From: Vanilla planifolia
Lineage: Eukaryota; Streptophyta; Magnoliopsida; Asparagales; Orchidaceae
Reading direction: 5' to 3'
NCBI GenBank assembly: GCA_023846275.1
Contig: CM043878.1
Span: 7,681,501-7,745,500 of the forward strand
DNA length: 64,000 nt
Shown: one piece after another, positions 37,001 through 46,788 of the stretch
Numbering within the stretch: position 1 is the first letter of the stretch
How the letters are laid out: each line of letters opens with the position of its first letter
Notes under the pieces: model-generated
Seen by the model: only the letters and a program-made list of their open reading frames with translations
The model's database searches: none
Told to the model about the DNA's origin: nothing
Position numbers and translations under genes: made by a program

Positions 37001-39694
37001 ATAATTGTCCATAATCCTAGTCAATGACACTAATTGACTTGCATAAAATTCAAATTTTGAAGAAGCCCTGCCATTTTAACATAAATATTATATTTGAGAT
37101 ATCAGAAAAACTAGCAAATGACTTTCATATTATCCAATTGTAGGAATATTTACCTAATATATTGCAATTTTAATCCTAAAACTTTTAGAAGTTGATCTTC
37201 ATTCTCTAACCCTAGAGATCACAAACAAATAACTACACACTAGAAACACAAAAAATGTATACTTACATGAACTGCACAATCCAAACCATAATTGCCACCA
37301 ATATGCTTCCCAATGACATCTCCAATTAAGGCGTTATCATCTACTCATACCAACGAGAAAACGTTGGCTATAATTGAGTTATCAAGCTAACAATTACAAC
37401 TATGACCCAAACCTATTCCTTCTTTGTAGATCTTGACACCAATCTATGCAGGAAACTTCGTAGTCATAAGTAATATATGCCACCGTCTTGAAGGAGCAAC
37501 ATGTTGCCCCAAGTGAACCACTCTCCATTTAGCATCATTGATAATAAATCAACACATGCACTTGCCCCAAAAAATCACCATGATTAAACAAGCTTATTGT
37601 CATCAAGCAACCATAGTTCTGTAAACCTCTTCAACTCCATGTGACCACTAGCCTCAACCTTTCAAGATCATTGAAGCTTGGCACTAATGTTAGTTGAAAA
37701 TGTTATACCCACCACAATGCATACAAATCAAATTTAAAATGAATGCATAAACACAAAGATAAACAAAACACAAAGATAAACAAATAATAAAAAACACAAG
37801 AATTTAACATAGTTCAACCTCATGTGGCTTATTCCACCTTCCACCTCTTGTGCAATGCCTGTTTATTTAACCAAAAGAATAAGAACTAGTCTCAACATTT
37901 TGTCTTATTCTCTTCTCTTTAAATACACAAGTGACCTCTCTCTATTGTCTCTTTGTTTAGCTTTTCTTATAAGAGAGAAAACCCAAATCCACGATTAATA
38001 ATAACGTAGTATTTATCTTCGGATGAATCATGATACCATCTCCGTTAATTTTCTAATGAACTAGATTAGGTTCTTTACTACATCCTCCCAAAAGATGTGG
38101 GAATCTGTTGGCTTTGTTTATTACACCCACCGATATATATATCCTTGTTCAATTGTCAATGTATTAAGGCATTTACAAGATGGGTATAATACTAGCATCA
38201 TCTCATAAAAAAATAACATAATGCTAGTAAGACAAGATTTGTTCATTGTTAATCACCAAACAAAATCCTCCATTTTATCACAACCAAGCAAGAGATTGGT
38301 CATGGCAGCGTTGATTGAAGAATAATAATTCTACAAGTTAAAAGCGTAATATGTTAATCTTTGTTTATTTAAATTTGTGTATTACTAAACTTAATTTTAT
38401 TACAAATTCAAAAGCTAAACAGAAGCAAAATATGAAAAAGATTTTCACAATTTTTTAAACATGGCTGCTATTTTAAAACAAAAACCTGCACAGAAAGATG
38501 TAGAGCTCCTTGAGGTAATAGTCGCTGCATGCACACATAAGATTCGTTTGATGAAGTTGAGCTCTATTAGACTGTGATGCCCCAAGATAGACACAAAAAA
38601 GGTTTAATCTAGAATATTTTCAGGTTTTAATGCTATAAAAGAGAAACCAATGGACCTAAAGCACAATGTGAGAGCTGGAAATGCAAGAAAAGTTCTGAGA
38701 GAAGTATACGATTGCATCTAGCTTACATGTGGCATATATTGTCATACAGGAAGTGTATTTGAAACAGTAGAGATAACAAAGCAATTATGTATAGGTACTT
38801 ACGCGATAGTGCACCTTAACTCTGTCGCCTTTGTGAGCTTGAATGCTACATGTCTCTGGTTTGTACTGCAATCACAAAAATCATATTATTTACCAGACTA
38901 TTACCCTTGTGTCAAGAACCAAAATAGCTCAGACGAATGATTGCACAAGAACAACCTTGCTAGCAAATTGAAATAATTTCTAAAAAGTGAAAGAATTACT
39001 TTGTAGCTCGAGAATATAATTTCTAGCTTGCATAGTAAATAGAAAACAGATTCAGAAAGGACAACTATATCATGTGCACAACCTCCATCCACCAAATAAT
39101 GCGTTCCTACACTTGGCACTCACATCTCAAACCACAACAAAATATAATGTTTACTTATACACACACACACTTATATGCTTTTCAGTAACTTCTCTACGGT
39201 CCCATCCGTAGCTTAATTCAGTTGAACCAAACATCCGCAATGGCACAATCCAGCAGACACAAAAGGCGACAGCAATACTTCAAAAACTCATCATACGAAA
39301 CAAATTTCGCTATCCGAGCCTTAATTACATCCGAAACAACTCAGAATAAAACCTAATCATCTGATAAGGATGCATAAAAATATAGACATTGCAAAACAAT
39401 TACGCATATATACTGACTCCATTTGCAAGCACCCTTGACTGTTCGGGTATATCCAATCTAAAAGAAAAACAAAAGAACAAAAATAAAACCCTCACCTTAA
39501 CGCCAATCTGTAGATCCGTAACATCGCGCGACTTCTTGGCAGAGGCTTCACGGTATGAAGGGATCAAAGAGGGAATCGAAATCCATAAGATAACCAAGCT
39601 TGAAGCAGGAAAAACGCGAGGGGAAAATTTGTACAAACATACCAAATAGAAGGAAAGCAGCGAAGAACACAAAAGTAATTTGATTTCTCCCCAT
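31050..39694 (-). CDS. FKBP15: ER-lumen FKBP15-type peptidyl-prolyl isomerase
   Basis: A small single-domain isomerase of the secretory pathway. Six coding exons on the minus strand, 39694-39643, 39545-39496, 38865-38803, 31509-31419, 31326-31222 and 31144-31050, join in phase to 151 residues. The first ~20 residues are a hydrophobic signal peptide ([12 protein letters not shown]). It is followed by the FKBP15 marker [16 protein letters not shown] and one FKBP domain with an intact pocket: [38 protein letters not shown] and ATLVFDTEL. The C terminus is VDEL, a variant of the K/HDEL retrieval signal, so ER retention is inferred. Intron 3 (31510-38802, 7.3 kb) is filled with repeats. The gene converges on FKBP62 with 544 bases between stop codons. 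Confidence 0.93.
32820..33005. repeat. Short ~47-50-bp degenerate tandem repeat in FKBP15 intron 3
   Basis: Successive units start near 32868, 32919 and 32966 with 'caataacaaatctcag', 'caataaatctcaac' and 'caacaaatccaggtctc'. Each continues through a 'gtgtgat/ctcgtgg' element to a 'tagccac/tagccat' end; a partial unit precedes them. Such short tandem units are common in non-coding parts of plant Gypsy elements. Confidence 0.6.
33255..33660. repeat. ~140-bp degenerate tandem repeat with AT microsatellite
   Basis: The block 'gatgatgtatatatatg' at 33310 recurs at 33448 within the same context ('atgtgat.tg.c.gttga'), and a third, shorter copy is interrupted by an AT run at about 33583-33635. The flanking phrase 'ctgtgtgat' or similar recurs several times. 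No coding sequence is seen. Confidence 0.6.
34560..38200 (-). mobile_element. Possible decayed LTR elements in FKBP15 intron 3
   Basis: A sequence 'ggggtgtgaca' at about 34590 looks like the end of a plant Gypsy LTR. Further right, the stretch at about 37770-37860 has the look of a Copia LTR on the minus strand (gttaaattcttgtg after a 'cacatgaggttgaac' phrase). A weaker relative in the same orientation lies at about 35405-35530. If these are the two LTRs of one element, about 2 kb lies between them and no protein domain remains. The call rests on resemblance only. Confidence 0.3.
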
Positions 39695-41483
39695 CTTGCT
39701 CCTCTTGGTCGTCTCCGATCTACTTTGGTCTCCCTTCTGTTCAGAACAGCCAACAACACACCTATAGCAATGAAATTACATGGTATGATGATCCTGCGGA
39801 ACACAATACAATAAGTTCGACTTCTGCCGGTTCCACTTTTTTATTTAAATATTTTTTTAACGTTTGCTTATCACATAAAAAAAAAATGTTTGCGGGGACG
39901 TCTTTAATGTTGAAGACAAATAATTTTTTATTTAAAATTGTTTAAATTTATTTATCAACAAAATTAAAATTTCAAATAACGTGATTTTCTTCCATTTTCA
40001 TTATGAAGGTATTTGATTTGATTTCGAGTCTTGTATTTTTTTTTTAAATCAAGCTTGTTATTTCAAAAAAAAGTTAACACAAAAAAAACTTATTTTTAGC
40101 AATTAAAATAATAATTAAGGGAAAATCATAAATTAATATGAACTCGCACAATAAAATAAACGAGATGAAGAAAAAATATTTCTAATAAACATGTAATTAT
40201 AAAAAAACGAGAACTTTCATGATCTCTATCTATAAATTCAAAGTGGTTAGAGATCTTAAATATTAAGAAAAAAATATCCATTTAAACATCACAATAATGA
40301 TATATTGTTAAATTAGTTTTGTAATAAAATAATAATAGACAAAATTTACATATATTTTAAACTATTTTTTATAACAATAATTGATAACTCAATTAAGAAA
40401 TTCTTAAAAAACATGATAAAAAATAAATTCAATGTTCAAAAAAAAGTTTAAGACTAATTAAAGAAAATACTACATGTTGATCAGAGAATAAATAATAACT
40501 ATTGATGGAGAGTGGCATTTATCCTTAAGAAATTTTAATGTGTTCAACACATGTAATTCATCAATAGATAATTATTACATTAGGATTTTATAAAATTTTC
40601 AAAACGAAAAAAATTATTTAAATAATTATATTTTAAATTTAGAATTATCAAAAAATTAAATTGATGAAACATAAAAAAGAGAAAAAAAATATAATCACCC
40701 TCATAAAATAAGCATATTTTGGAATAACTACATGTGAGATTTAATCACATATATCATTTTCAAATAATTAATTTTGTTTTCTAAACTAATCTAAATATAA
40801 TCGATGATGTTGGTATGAAGTAACAAATGACTTTAAATGATAGAACAAATCAATCTCCACATTGAAAACATTTTGTGAGATAATCCCAAAAAGTTTTATC
40901 TAAAGACCAAAAAACAATTAAATCAACATTTATGTTCAATAAAACAATATCTTTATTATGTTAAATTGTGCTATGTATTATGCATAATTGAAATATTAAA
41001 AAAAAAAGAACATATGAAATTTGTTTTTCACATATTTTGATTTTAAATGGCTAAAAATGTAAACTCTACATAAGCTTACATTTTTTGAATAAATATAAGT
41101 AAAATAACCATTAATTAATATCAAGTGTTATTATTTTGAATCGAAAATATTATTTGCAATTTAAAAATAATTAAAACTAGTAATTATGTTAAGAAAAAAG
41201 ACAACCTCTGTTCAGATAACTCCGTCTTCTCTACCAATCATCCAATTGTCAAAAATAGTAACATTTGGTGTAATTATCAGAGTTTAAAAAATATTAGGAA
41301 AAATATATATTTTATTATTAGTTAATTGATTGTTTAATAAATAATATTTGCTAAAAAAGAATAAAATTAAGTTAATGAAAACATTTGGGCAAATTGTGAA
41401 TCAAACAACTGAAGTAACATCCATAAATGTCAACATATTGGACAACACATGCCAAGCAAACGCAAGAGTTTCCTTTCCCTGCT
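39695..41483. other. Gene-less stretch between FKBP15 and the glucanase
   Basis: AT-rich DNA holding the FKBP15 5' flank (about 39695-39840) and the glucanase 3' flank. I see no coding frame, RNA gene or distinct repeat beyond low-complexity A/T runs. Confidence 0.65.
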
Positions 41484-43064
41484 TCACTGCTTCTTGCCTG
41501 GGAACGCGCAGGAGCCGTAGCCTGTGCAAAGAGGAAGCAAAATTAACGTCAGCCCTACGATTCTCATCAAACGGCTACAGTTCGTGATAGAAACGATCAA
41601 GGCTTACTTGGATCAATGATGGTTTGGGCGGCCACGCCGTTGAAGTAGCAGCCACCGCCGACGCTCCGGAACTGCTGCCAGTACGAATTGAAAGCGTAGT
41701 TGGCGTGCGCGGCTACTGTGTTGGGCTCGAAGCACTTCCCGCCGGGCTGTATTGCTTCGCACGTGCCGTTCCCCTGCCCGCACGCGTAGCTGAGAGCCTC
41801 CTCCAACGCCGTGGCATTCGTCACGCCGGGGGCCACCACGCACCATAACTGCCCCTTGTATGGCTCGTTGTTGGTCGCCGGGGGAAGGGGGGGATAGCTC
41901 CCCGGGGGGCGCCGTCCAGTCAGATCGATCTCGTAAACGGCTGTCCCATTCGGGTAGAGCAGACCCCAATGCCGCTCTATCCCCGGACCCGGTTTCAGAT
42001 TCTCGTTGAAGAGGGAGAAGATGAACACTGGAATGGCTGATGATGGCCTCGCCGGCGTCCTCAGTCCCCTGTGTTTCTTCACCCGCCTCACCAGGTTACG
42101 GTTGTAGGTAGCTGCGTTATGCACGTTGGCCCCTATCTGATCGAGATCGCCGGCGTTCGGCCATCCGGTCTCTGCGAGGCCGATGCGCACGTCGGGGAAG
42201 CCCTCGGCGGCCATGGCGAACGCCACCGCGTCGATCATCTGGTCCAACAGATTCGTGTAGGTGAGGCCGCTCGCTGGATCGTGGAAGTACGTGCTCGAGT
42301 TCCCCTGAAACAGGGCGTAATCGAGGGAAATGGAGCTAGAGTTTGCAGACCAGGGGAAGTATGGGTAGGCGTCGACGAAATAGAAGGAGGAGGTGCGGTG
42401 GAAGAATTGAAGCATGGGGCGGATGATGGATTCTGCCACGTTGGACCGGAATTGGCCGGCGGAAGGAGGGAAGGTGGTTTGCAGGACGTCCATGGCGTGG
42501 GTTGTGCTCACCTTGATGCCACGGAGCGAGAAACAGCGGAGGGAGCGGTGGAGACGGATCATGGAGGGGACGAGAAACGGCCAAAAGGAGGAGTTGGAAG
42601 CGAAGTCAGAGAGGATCTCGTTACCCACGAGGAGGAATCGGATGCGGAGGTCGCCGGCGAAGGGAACGATGTTGGTGGCGACCCACTCGTCGGCGGCGGA
42701 CTGGTTGGTACCGATGGAAGGGAGCAGGCCGTTAGGAACCATCACGGAGACGACAAGGCTGGAACCGCAGAGGGCGCGGAGGATTGCGGGATTAGCATCA
42801 TAGATCTTGACGGCGGATGCTCGGAGGGAGCGGATGAGGTCGACGGAGGTCGAAGGTGAAGGAAGGTCGTCTCCTAGCTGCCCGTAGTTGACTCCCACGC
42901 CGTGGAATGGAACCTTGGAGGCCGATTGAACTGCGAATACAGTGGGAACTCTCTCATAAATGAGCAAGAACTACATAACTGGAACACTGATTTGTCCACT
43001 CACCGGGCGAGCTAAGTAGAGCGTAGAGCAGGAAAGAGAGGAGAAGGCGGAAGACCTCCCCCAT
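41484..43064 (-). CDS. Secreted endo-1,3-beta-glucanase, GH17 plus X8/CBM43
   Basis: Hydrolyses beta-1,3-glucans such as callose in the cell wall or at plasmodesmata. Three coding exons on the minus strand, 43064-43004, 42930-41608 and 41521-41484, join in phase to 473 residues. Exon 1 encodes a signal peptide (MGEVFRLLLSFLLYALLSSP). The GH17 barrel (about 28-350) starts GVNYGQLGDDLP and carries both catalytic glutamates, in LLVGNEI (Glu125, acid/base) and GLAETGWP (Glu274, nucleophile). A Pro-rich linker leads to an X8 domain (about 380-470; QLWCVVAPG, ALSYACGQG, HANYAFNSYWQ), whose last cysteine comes from exon 3 (YGSCAFPGKKQ). There is no hydrophobic GPI tail, so a soluble secreted enzyme is inferred. 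The long open frame to 41597 reads into the last intron; the splice there is well supported. Exon 2 is much more GC-rich than its surroundings. Confidence 0.92.
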
Positions 43065-44355
43065 TGTTCCAGCAACGAACGACGGCGAAGAAGAAGAAGC
43101 TCAGGGCAGCGAGTTTAAGAATCCTGAGGTGTGAGAATCGAGCAACGACGACAGAGGCGTTTTGCGGTTTTACATAAATAGACATTGGAAATATGCTTTA
43201 TTATTATTATTATTATAAAGATGAATAATTTTGAACATTTCCATATGCATTTGAGCATATTTATTAATTATAAAAATAATATTTTCACCTTTTACTATAT
43301 TAGTTTACCCAATGGAATCAGGACAATTTTTTTAAATTTGTTTATTCAATTAAAAACATTATCCGTTTTATTATTAAAAAAAAGGTACCTAAAATACATT
43401 AATTAAAACAAATAGTTCATATTCAAGGAAAATAAGTTTAAATACTTTTTGAAATAAAAAAATTTGTTAATTACATTTTTTTAACTTTGATTGCTTTTTT
43501 TTCTTTTACAAATGTCATTATTTTAAAGAATATTTGTTAACATGATATTCTTAATATGTTTTGCTAATGTCTTGACTTTATTTGATGTACTTATTACGGT
43601 TTAAAGTTTAAATAAAAAATATTTATTATTAGTATTATTAAAAATAAATATTTAAAATAAATTTCTTTATGAAAAGAACTTTAATGTGTTTCCCACAGAG
43701 TATCAGCTTTAACGGTCACAGATTTGATGAACACATGCATCCGTATATGATGATGATGTGCTTACCTCACTTCCATGTGAGATGAACATGAACCAAATCT
43801 ATTTAATAAATTTTATTTAAATTAGAAAAATAATTATTTTTATTTTATTAAGCTTTCTTTTTTCATAAACACAAGGAGCTCATTTAATTAGTTCTTATGA
43901 AAAATAATTATTTATATCATATTTATTTTATTTTAAAGATAATTATTTATAACATTGCACCAAACTTGTCTTGGAAATATATTATGAAATAATTATTTCT
44001 CTTATTTATTTCTATAGGTAAATTTTCTTTATCATGTGCACAATGATGCTTTTAAAGTATTATTTGGAATAACATGATGTGGATTAAATATTAATTAAAA
44101 AATTTAAATTAGCCTAAATTGGCTAGTTCAATTAATGTAAGCTGATTTTAATGTGGGTCAAAAGGCTGCCGTATCAAACAGATCAGTCAACCATGAATAG
44201 TCCCTTCAGCAAATTTATAATAAATATTATTTAGTTCCACACGTTTAATATGAGCTGTAAATGACGCATCTCTTATTTTATATACATGAAAATATTTACT
44301 AACTTAGAAAAATATTAGAAATGTTCATAAAAAATAAGGGTAATAAATAAAAATG

Positions 44356-45070
44356 AAATAAAAAAATATTTTAATGATTGCCTTTATCTTGGTTATTGGT
44401 TCACGTTACTATTCAAAAATTTTAGTTGACTTTTTCAAGATTGACCAAAAGTTTGAGTTTTTATTTTGAAGTTTTAATATAATTTTAAATAATTTTATTT
44501 TAAATAAAATTATTTAAAAAAAGAATGGAGCAAACTCTTTATATTTTAAATAATTTTTTTAATTTAAAAATTTTAAATTTTAAAACTACTAAACTCTTCA
44601 CAAACAAAAACATATATTTGTTTTTACCTAAACAAAATTTTTTATTTTGTTTTTGATGTGAAATAAAAAAATATTTTATTGATTTCCTTTATCATGGTTG
44701 GTTTTTAGTTCACATTATTATTAAAAAATTATAGTTGACTTTCTCAAAAGTTTTGAGTTTTGATTTTGAAGTTTTAATATAACATTAGCATTTATATAAT
44801 AAAAAATATTTAAAATACTCAAATAAAAAGTCCAGTAATTGATTTATTGTGGTTTAGAAAAAATTTTGAAAACAAAATCAGATAAAAATCCCAAATTTTA
44901 GATTTAATAAAAAAATAATAATAATAATAATAATAATAATAATTTAGAGTTAAAAAAGAAGAATAGAGCAAACTCTTTATATTTTAAATAATCTCAATTT
45001 TTTATTTTAGAAATACCAGACTCTTCACAAACAAAAACATATATTTGTTTTTACCCAAACAAATTTTTTT
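44356..45070. repeat. Tandem duplication of ~300 bp with an insertion in the second copy
   Basis: Copy 1 (about 44356-44640) and copy 2 (about 44662-45070) share, in order, 'aaataaaaaaatatttta', 'tagttgacttt', 'ttttgaagttttaatata', 'gcaaactctttatatttt' and 'aaaaacatatatttgttttt'. The offset grows from about 306 to about 420-440 because copy 2 contains an extra ~130 bases, including an AAT microsatellite at 44914-44943. Confidence 0.8.
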
Positions 45071-45236
45071 TTTTTTGAAAAATAATATTTTTTATATTTT
45101 TTGAGATATTCCACTTTTAAAATTCAACGAATGCTCCTAAAGTTTTTTTCCAAGTTGGTATAACTGACTGACTTTCTAAATCGTACCAGGTCAACCGCAT
45201 CATGGCCTTTCCAAAATGATTTAAATAATATGTTTA

Positions 45237-45237
45237 A

Positions 45238-45288
<51 letters not shown>

Positions 45289-45296
45289 ATATAAAT
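45237..45296. repeat. AAAT microsatellite
   Basis: About fourteen uninterrupted AAAT tetranucleotides, about 58 bases long. Confidence 0.95.
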
Positions 45297-46214
45297 ACTA
45301 GAATTATCAAAACAATGTATTAATATTATTAATATTATAAAATAAAACTAATTAATATTTATTAACATGATAACAACGTAGCTGTCCAAGTACGAAACGA
45401 ACGAAGAGCTTTTTGAATCCATGCTAAAAATTAAATACTATTTTATAAACATTTAAATATTAAAGGATTATTTAGATTTTGTTCATTATATAATTTAAGT
45501 GAATATTGAGGATATTTGAAAGATCAACAAAGCATTTTTGCACAATAGTTTTGGTTTATATTATTTTTTTAAAACAAATATTATTAATTTAGAAACAAAA
45601 ACTCTATTTGTCTACACAAAACTTGTGATTTGTAAAGAATTATTATTTTAGAAATCTATAGTTTTGTTCAAAGACTTGATATCACAAAAAATTATCTTTT
45701 CAAACGTATCATATTTCATGATATTTTCATTTTTATGGTCTCTATTTTTTTATTACTTTTTTTAATATATATAAAAAATATCATATTTTATATGCAAAAA
45801 ATTGGAATTAATAAGATTTTATAGAATAATTAGCATGCTAATACTAAGCTTTTATCCTTTAAGCTAATTGTTTTATGTTATATTTTAATTAGTTTTATTA
45901 TGTTTTTATTCGTTTGAACTTATGATTTTTATAAACTTTTTTTTTGTATTATACCACATATTTTAAGTTTAATCTTTTGAAGAAAAGCAATATATCTCCA
46001 ATAACCTTTTGTTTGAATAATACTTTAAAACCGTCATTTAGAGTGAGATGGTATTTTACAATTAGTTTAATTATTAAGTTATACATTTGAATAAGATATA
46101 CCCTTATTGCAATGTAATGGTCCATATTTTGAAATTTAAAAGAAATGAATTAATTTACATTATTGAGCCATTATTAATATATTAATTGGTACACTAATAC
46201 TAAAAAATCCAATT

Positions 46215-46287
46215 GACTCCGTGGCCCAATGGATAAGGCGCTGGTCTACGGAACCAGAGATTCTGGGTTCGATCCCCAGCGGAGTCG
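46215..46287 (+). tRNA. tRNA-Arg: tRNA-Arg (anticodon ACG)
   Basis: A 73-base cloverleaf. The acceptor stem GACTCCG pairs with CGGAGTC. The D arm includes TGGCCCAATGGATAAGGCG, the anticodon stem CTGGT/ACCAG encloses loop CTACGGA with anticodon ACG, and the T arm is CTGGG-TTCGATC-CCCAG. The discriminator base is G. There is no intron and no encoded CCA, as expected for a nuclear gene. The ACG anticodon, modified to ICG, reads CGU, CGC and CGA codons. Confidence 0.96.
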
Positions 46288-46288
46288 A

Positions 46289-46292
46289 TTTT
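46289..46292 (+). terminator. Pol III oligo-T terminator of the tRNA gene
   Basis: Four Ts begin two bases after the tRNA 3' end, and another T4 run follows shortly after; this is a typical RNA polymerase III stop. Confidence 0.75.
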
Positions 46293-46447
46293 ACCTTTTG
46301 CCGATAGCTTAATTAATTTGTTTAACAGTTGTTATGAATTGCTCTCTATTCTGGACATGCACTTAAATGCGAAAAAATTATTTTAAAAAAATAGAAAATA
46401 AAAGCATAAATGGGTATGAATAAATAAATAATGTTATCTACTAGTTG

Positions 46448-46476
46448 TTCCCGGTTCGATCGCAGCGGAGTCGAAC
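46448..46476 (+). pseudogene. tRNA-Arg 3' fragment
   Basis: This retains the T arm and acceptor 3' strand ('cggttcgatcgcagcggagt') of the adjacent tRNA, with substitutions in the T stem. The D and anticodon arms are missing, so it cannot be a functional tRNA. An isolated box B could remain. Confidence 0.85.
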
Positions 46477-46788
46477 TGTAGATTTTCCTTTAAAATGATT
46501 AATTTATTTGACAAATGCTATTTTAAATACGAAAATTTTAATTTTAAAAATAGAAAAATCAAAATCATAAATAGTTATGATAAATAAATAATGTTATCTC
46601 CTAGTTGTCTACATATACATGCTACAATAAACGCAAAAAATAAAGTTGAAGTACTTTTCACAAATATGAATTCTTTTATAGTTTGAAAATATAACGATAG
46701 TACATCTCCTTAAATTCCATGTGGATTCTAAACAGTATGGGTTTCTCATATCATCATCCATGTTTGAAGCAGATGATGCAGAAGTAGT

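Larger units (their letters stand above)
43065..46214. other. AT-rich gene-less stretch with repeats
   Basis: About 3.1 kb between the glucanase and the tRNA gene. It holds an ATT microsatellite (43198-43216), a tandem duplication (44356-45070) and an AAAT microsatellite (45237-45296). No credible gene is seen. Confidence 0.7.
46260..46615 (+). repeat. Tandem duplication that includes the 3' end of the tRNA-Arg gene
   Basis: The tRNA 3' third plus about 150 bases of flank (about 46265-46445) are repeated at about 46448-46612. Landmarks in order in both copies are 'ggttcgatc.ccagcggagtcga', 'gattaatttatttgac' or similar, 'aaaatagaaaa', and 'aaataaataatgttatct.ctagttgt'. The second copy has lost the rest of the tRNA. 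Confidence 0.85.

Noticed and set aside
41597-41607. Glucanase ending in IIDPSKP as an unspliced frame
   Set aside because: The X8 domain would lack its last cysteine. Splicing at 41608 to 41521 restores the usual YGSC ending in phase.
42071-42859. A 262-codon open frame on the + strand, antisense to the glucanase
   Set aside because: It lies wholly opposite a well-supported GH17 exon of high GC content, where antisense frames stay open by composition. The product has no recognisable domain.
42931-42967. Glucanase start at 42967
   Set aside because: That start lies in an intron. The exon at 43064-43004 supplies a proper signal peptide and joins in phase through GT-AG sites.
46448-46476. A second tRNA gene
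   Set aside because: Only the T arm and acceptor 3' strand are present; D and anticodon arms are missing.
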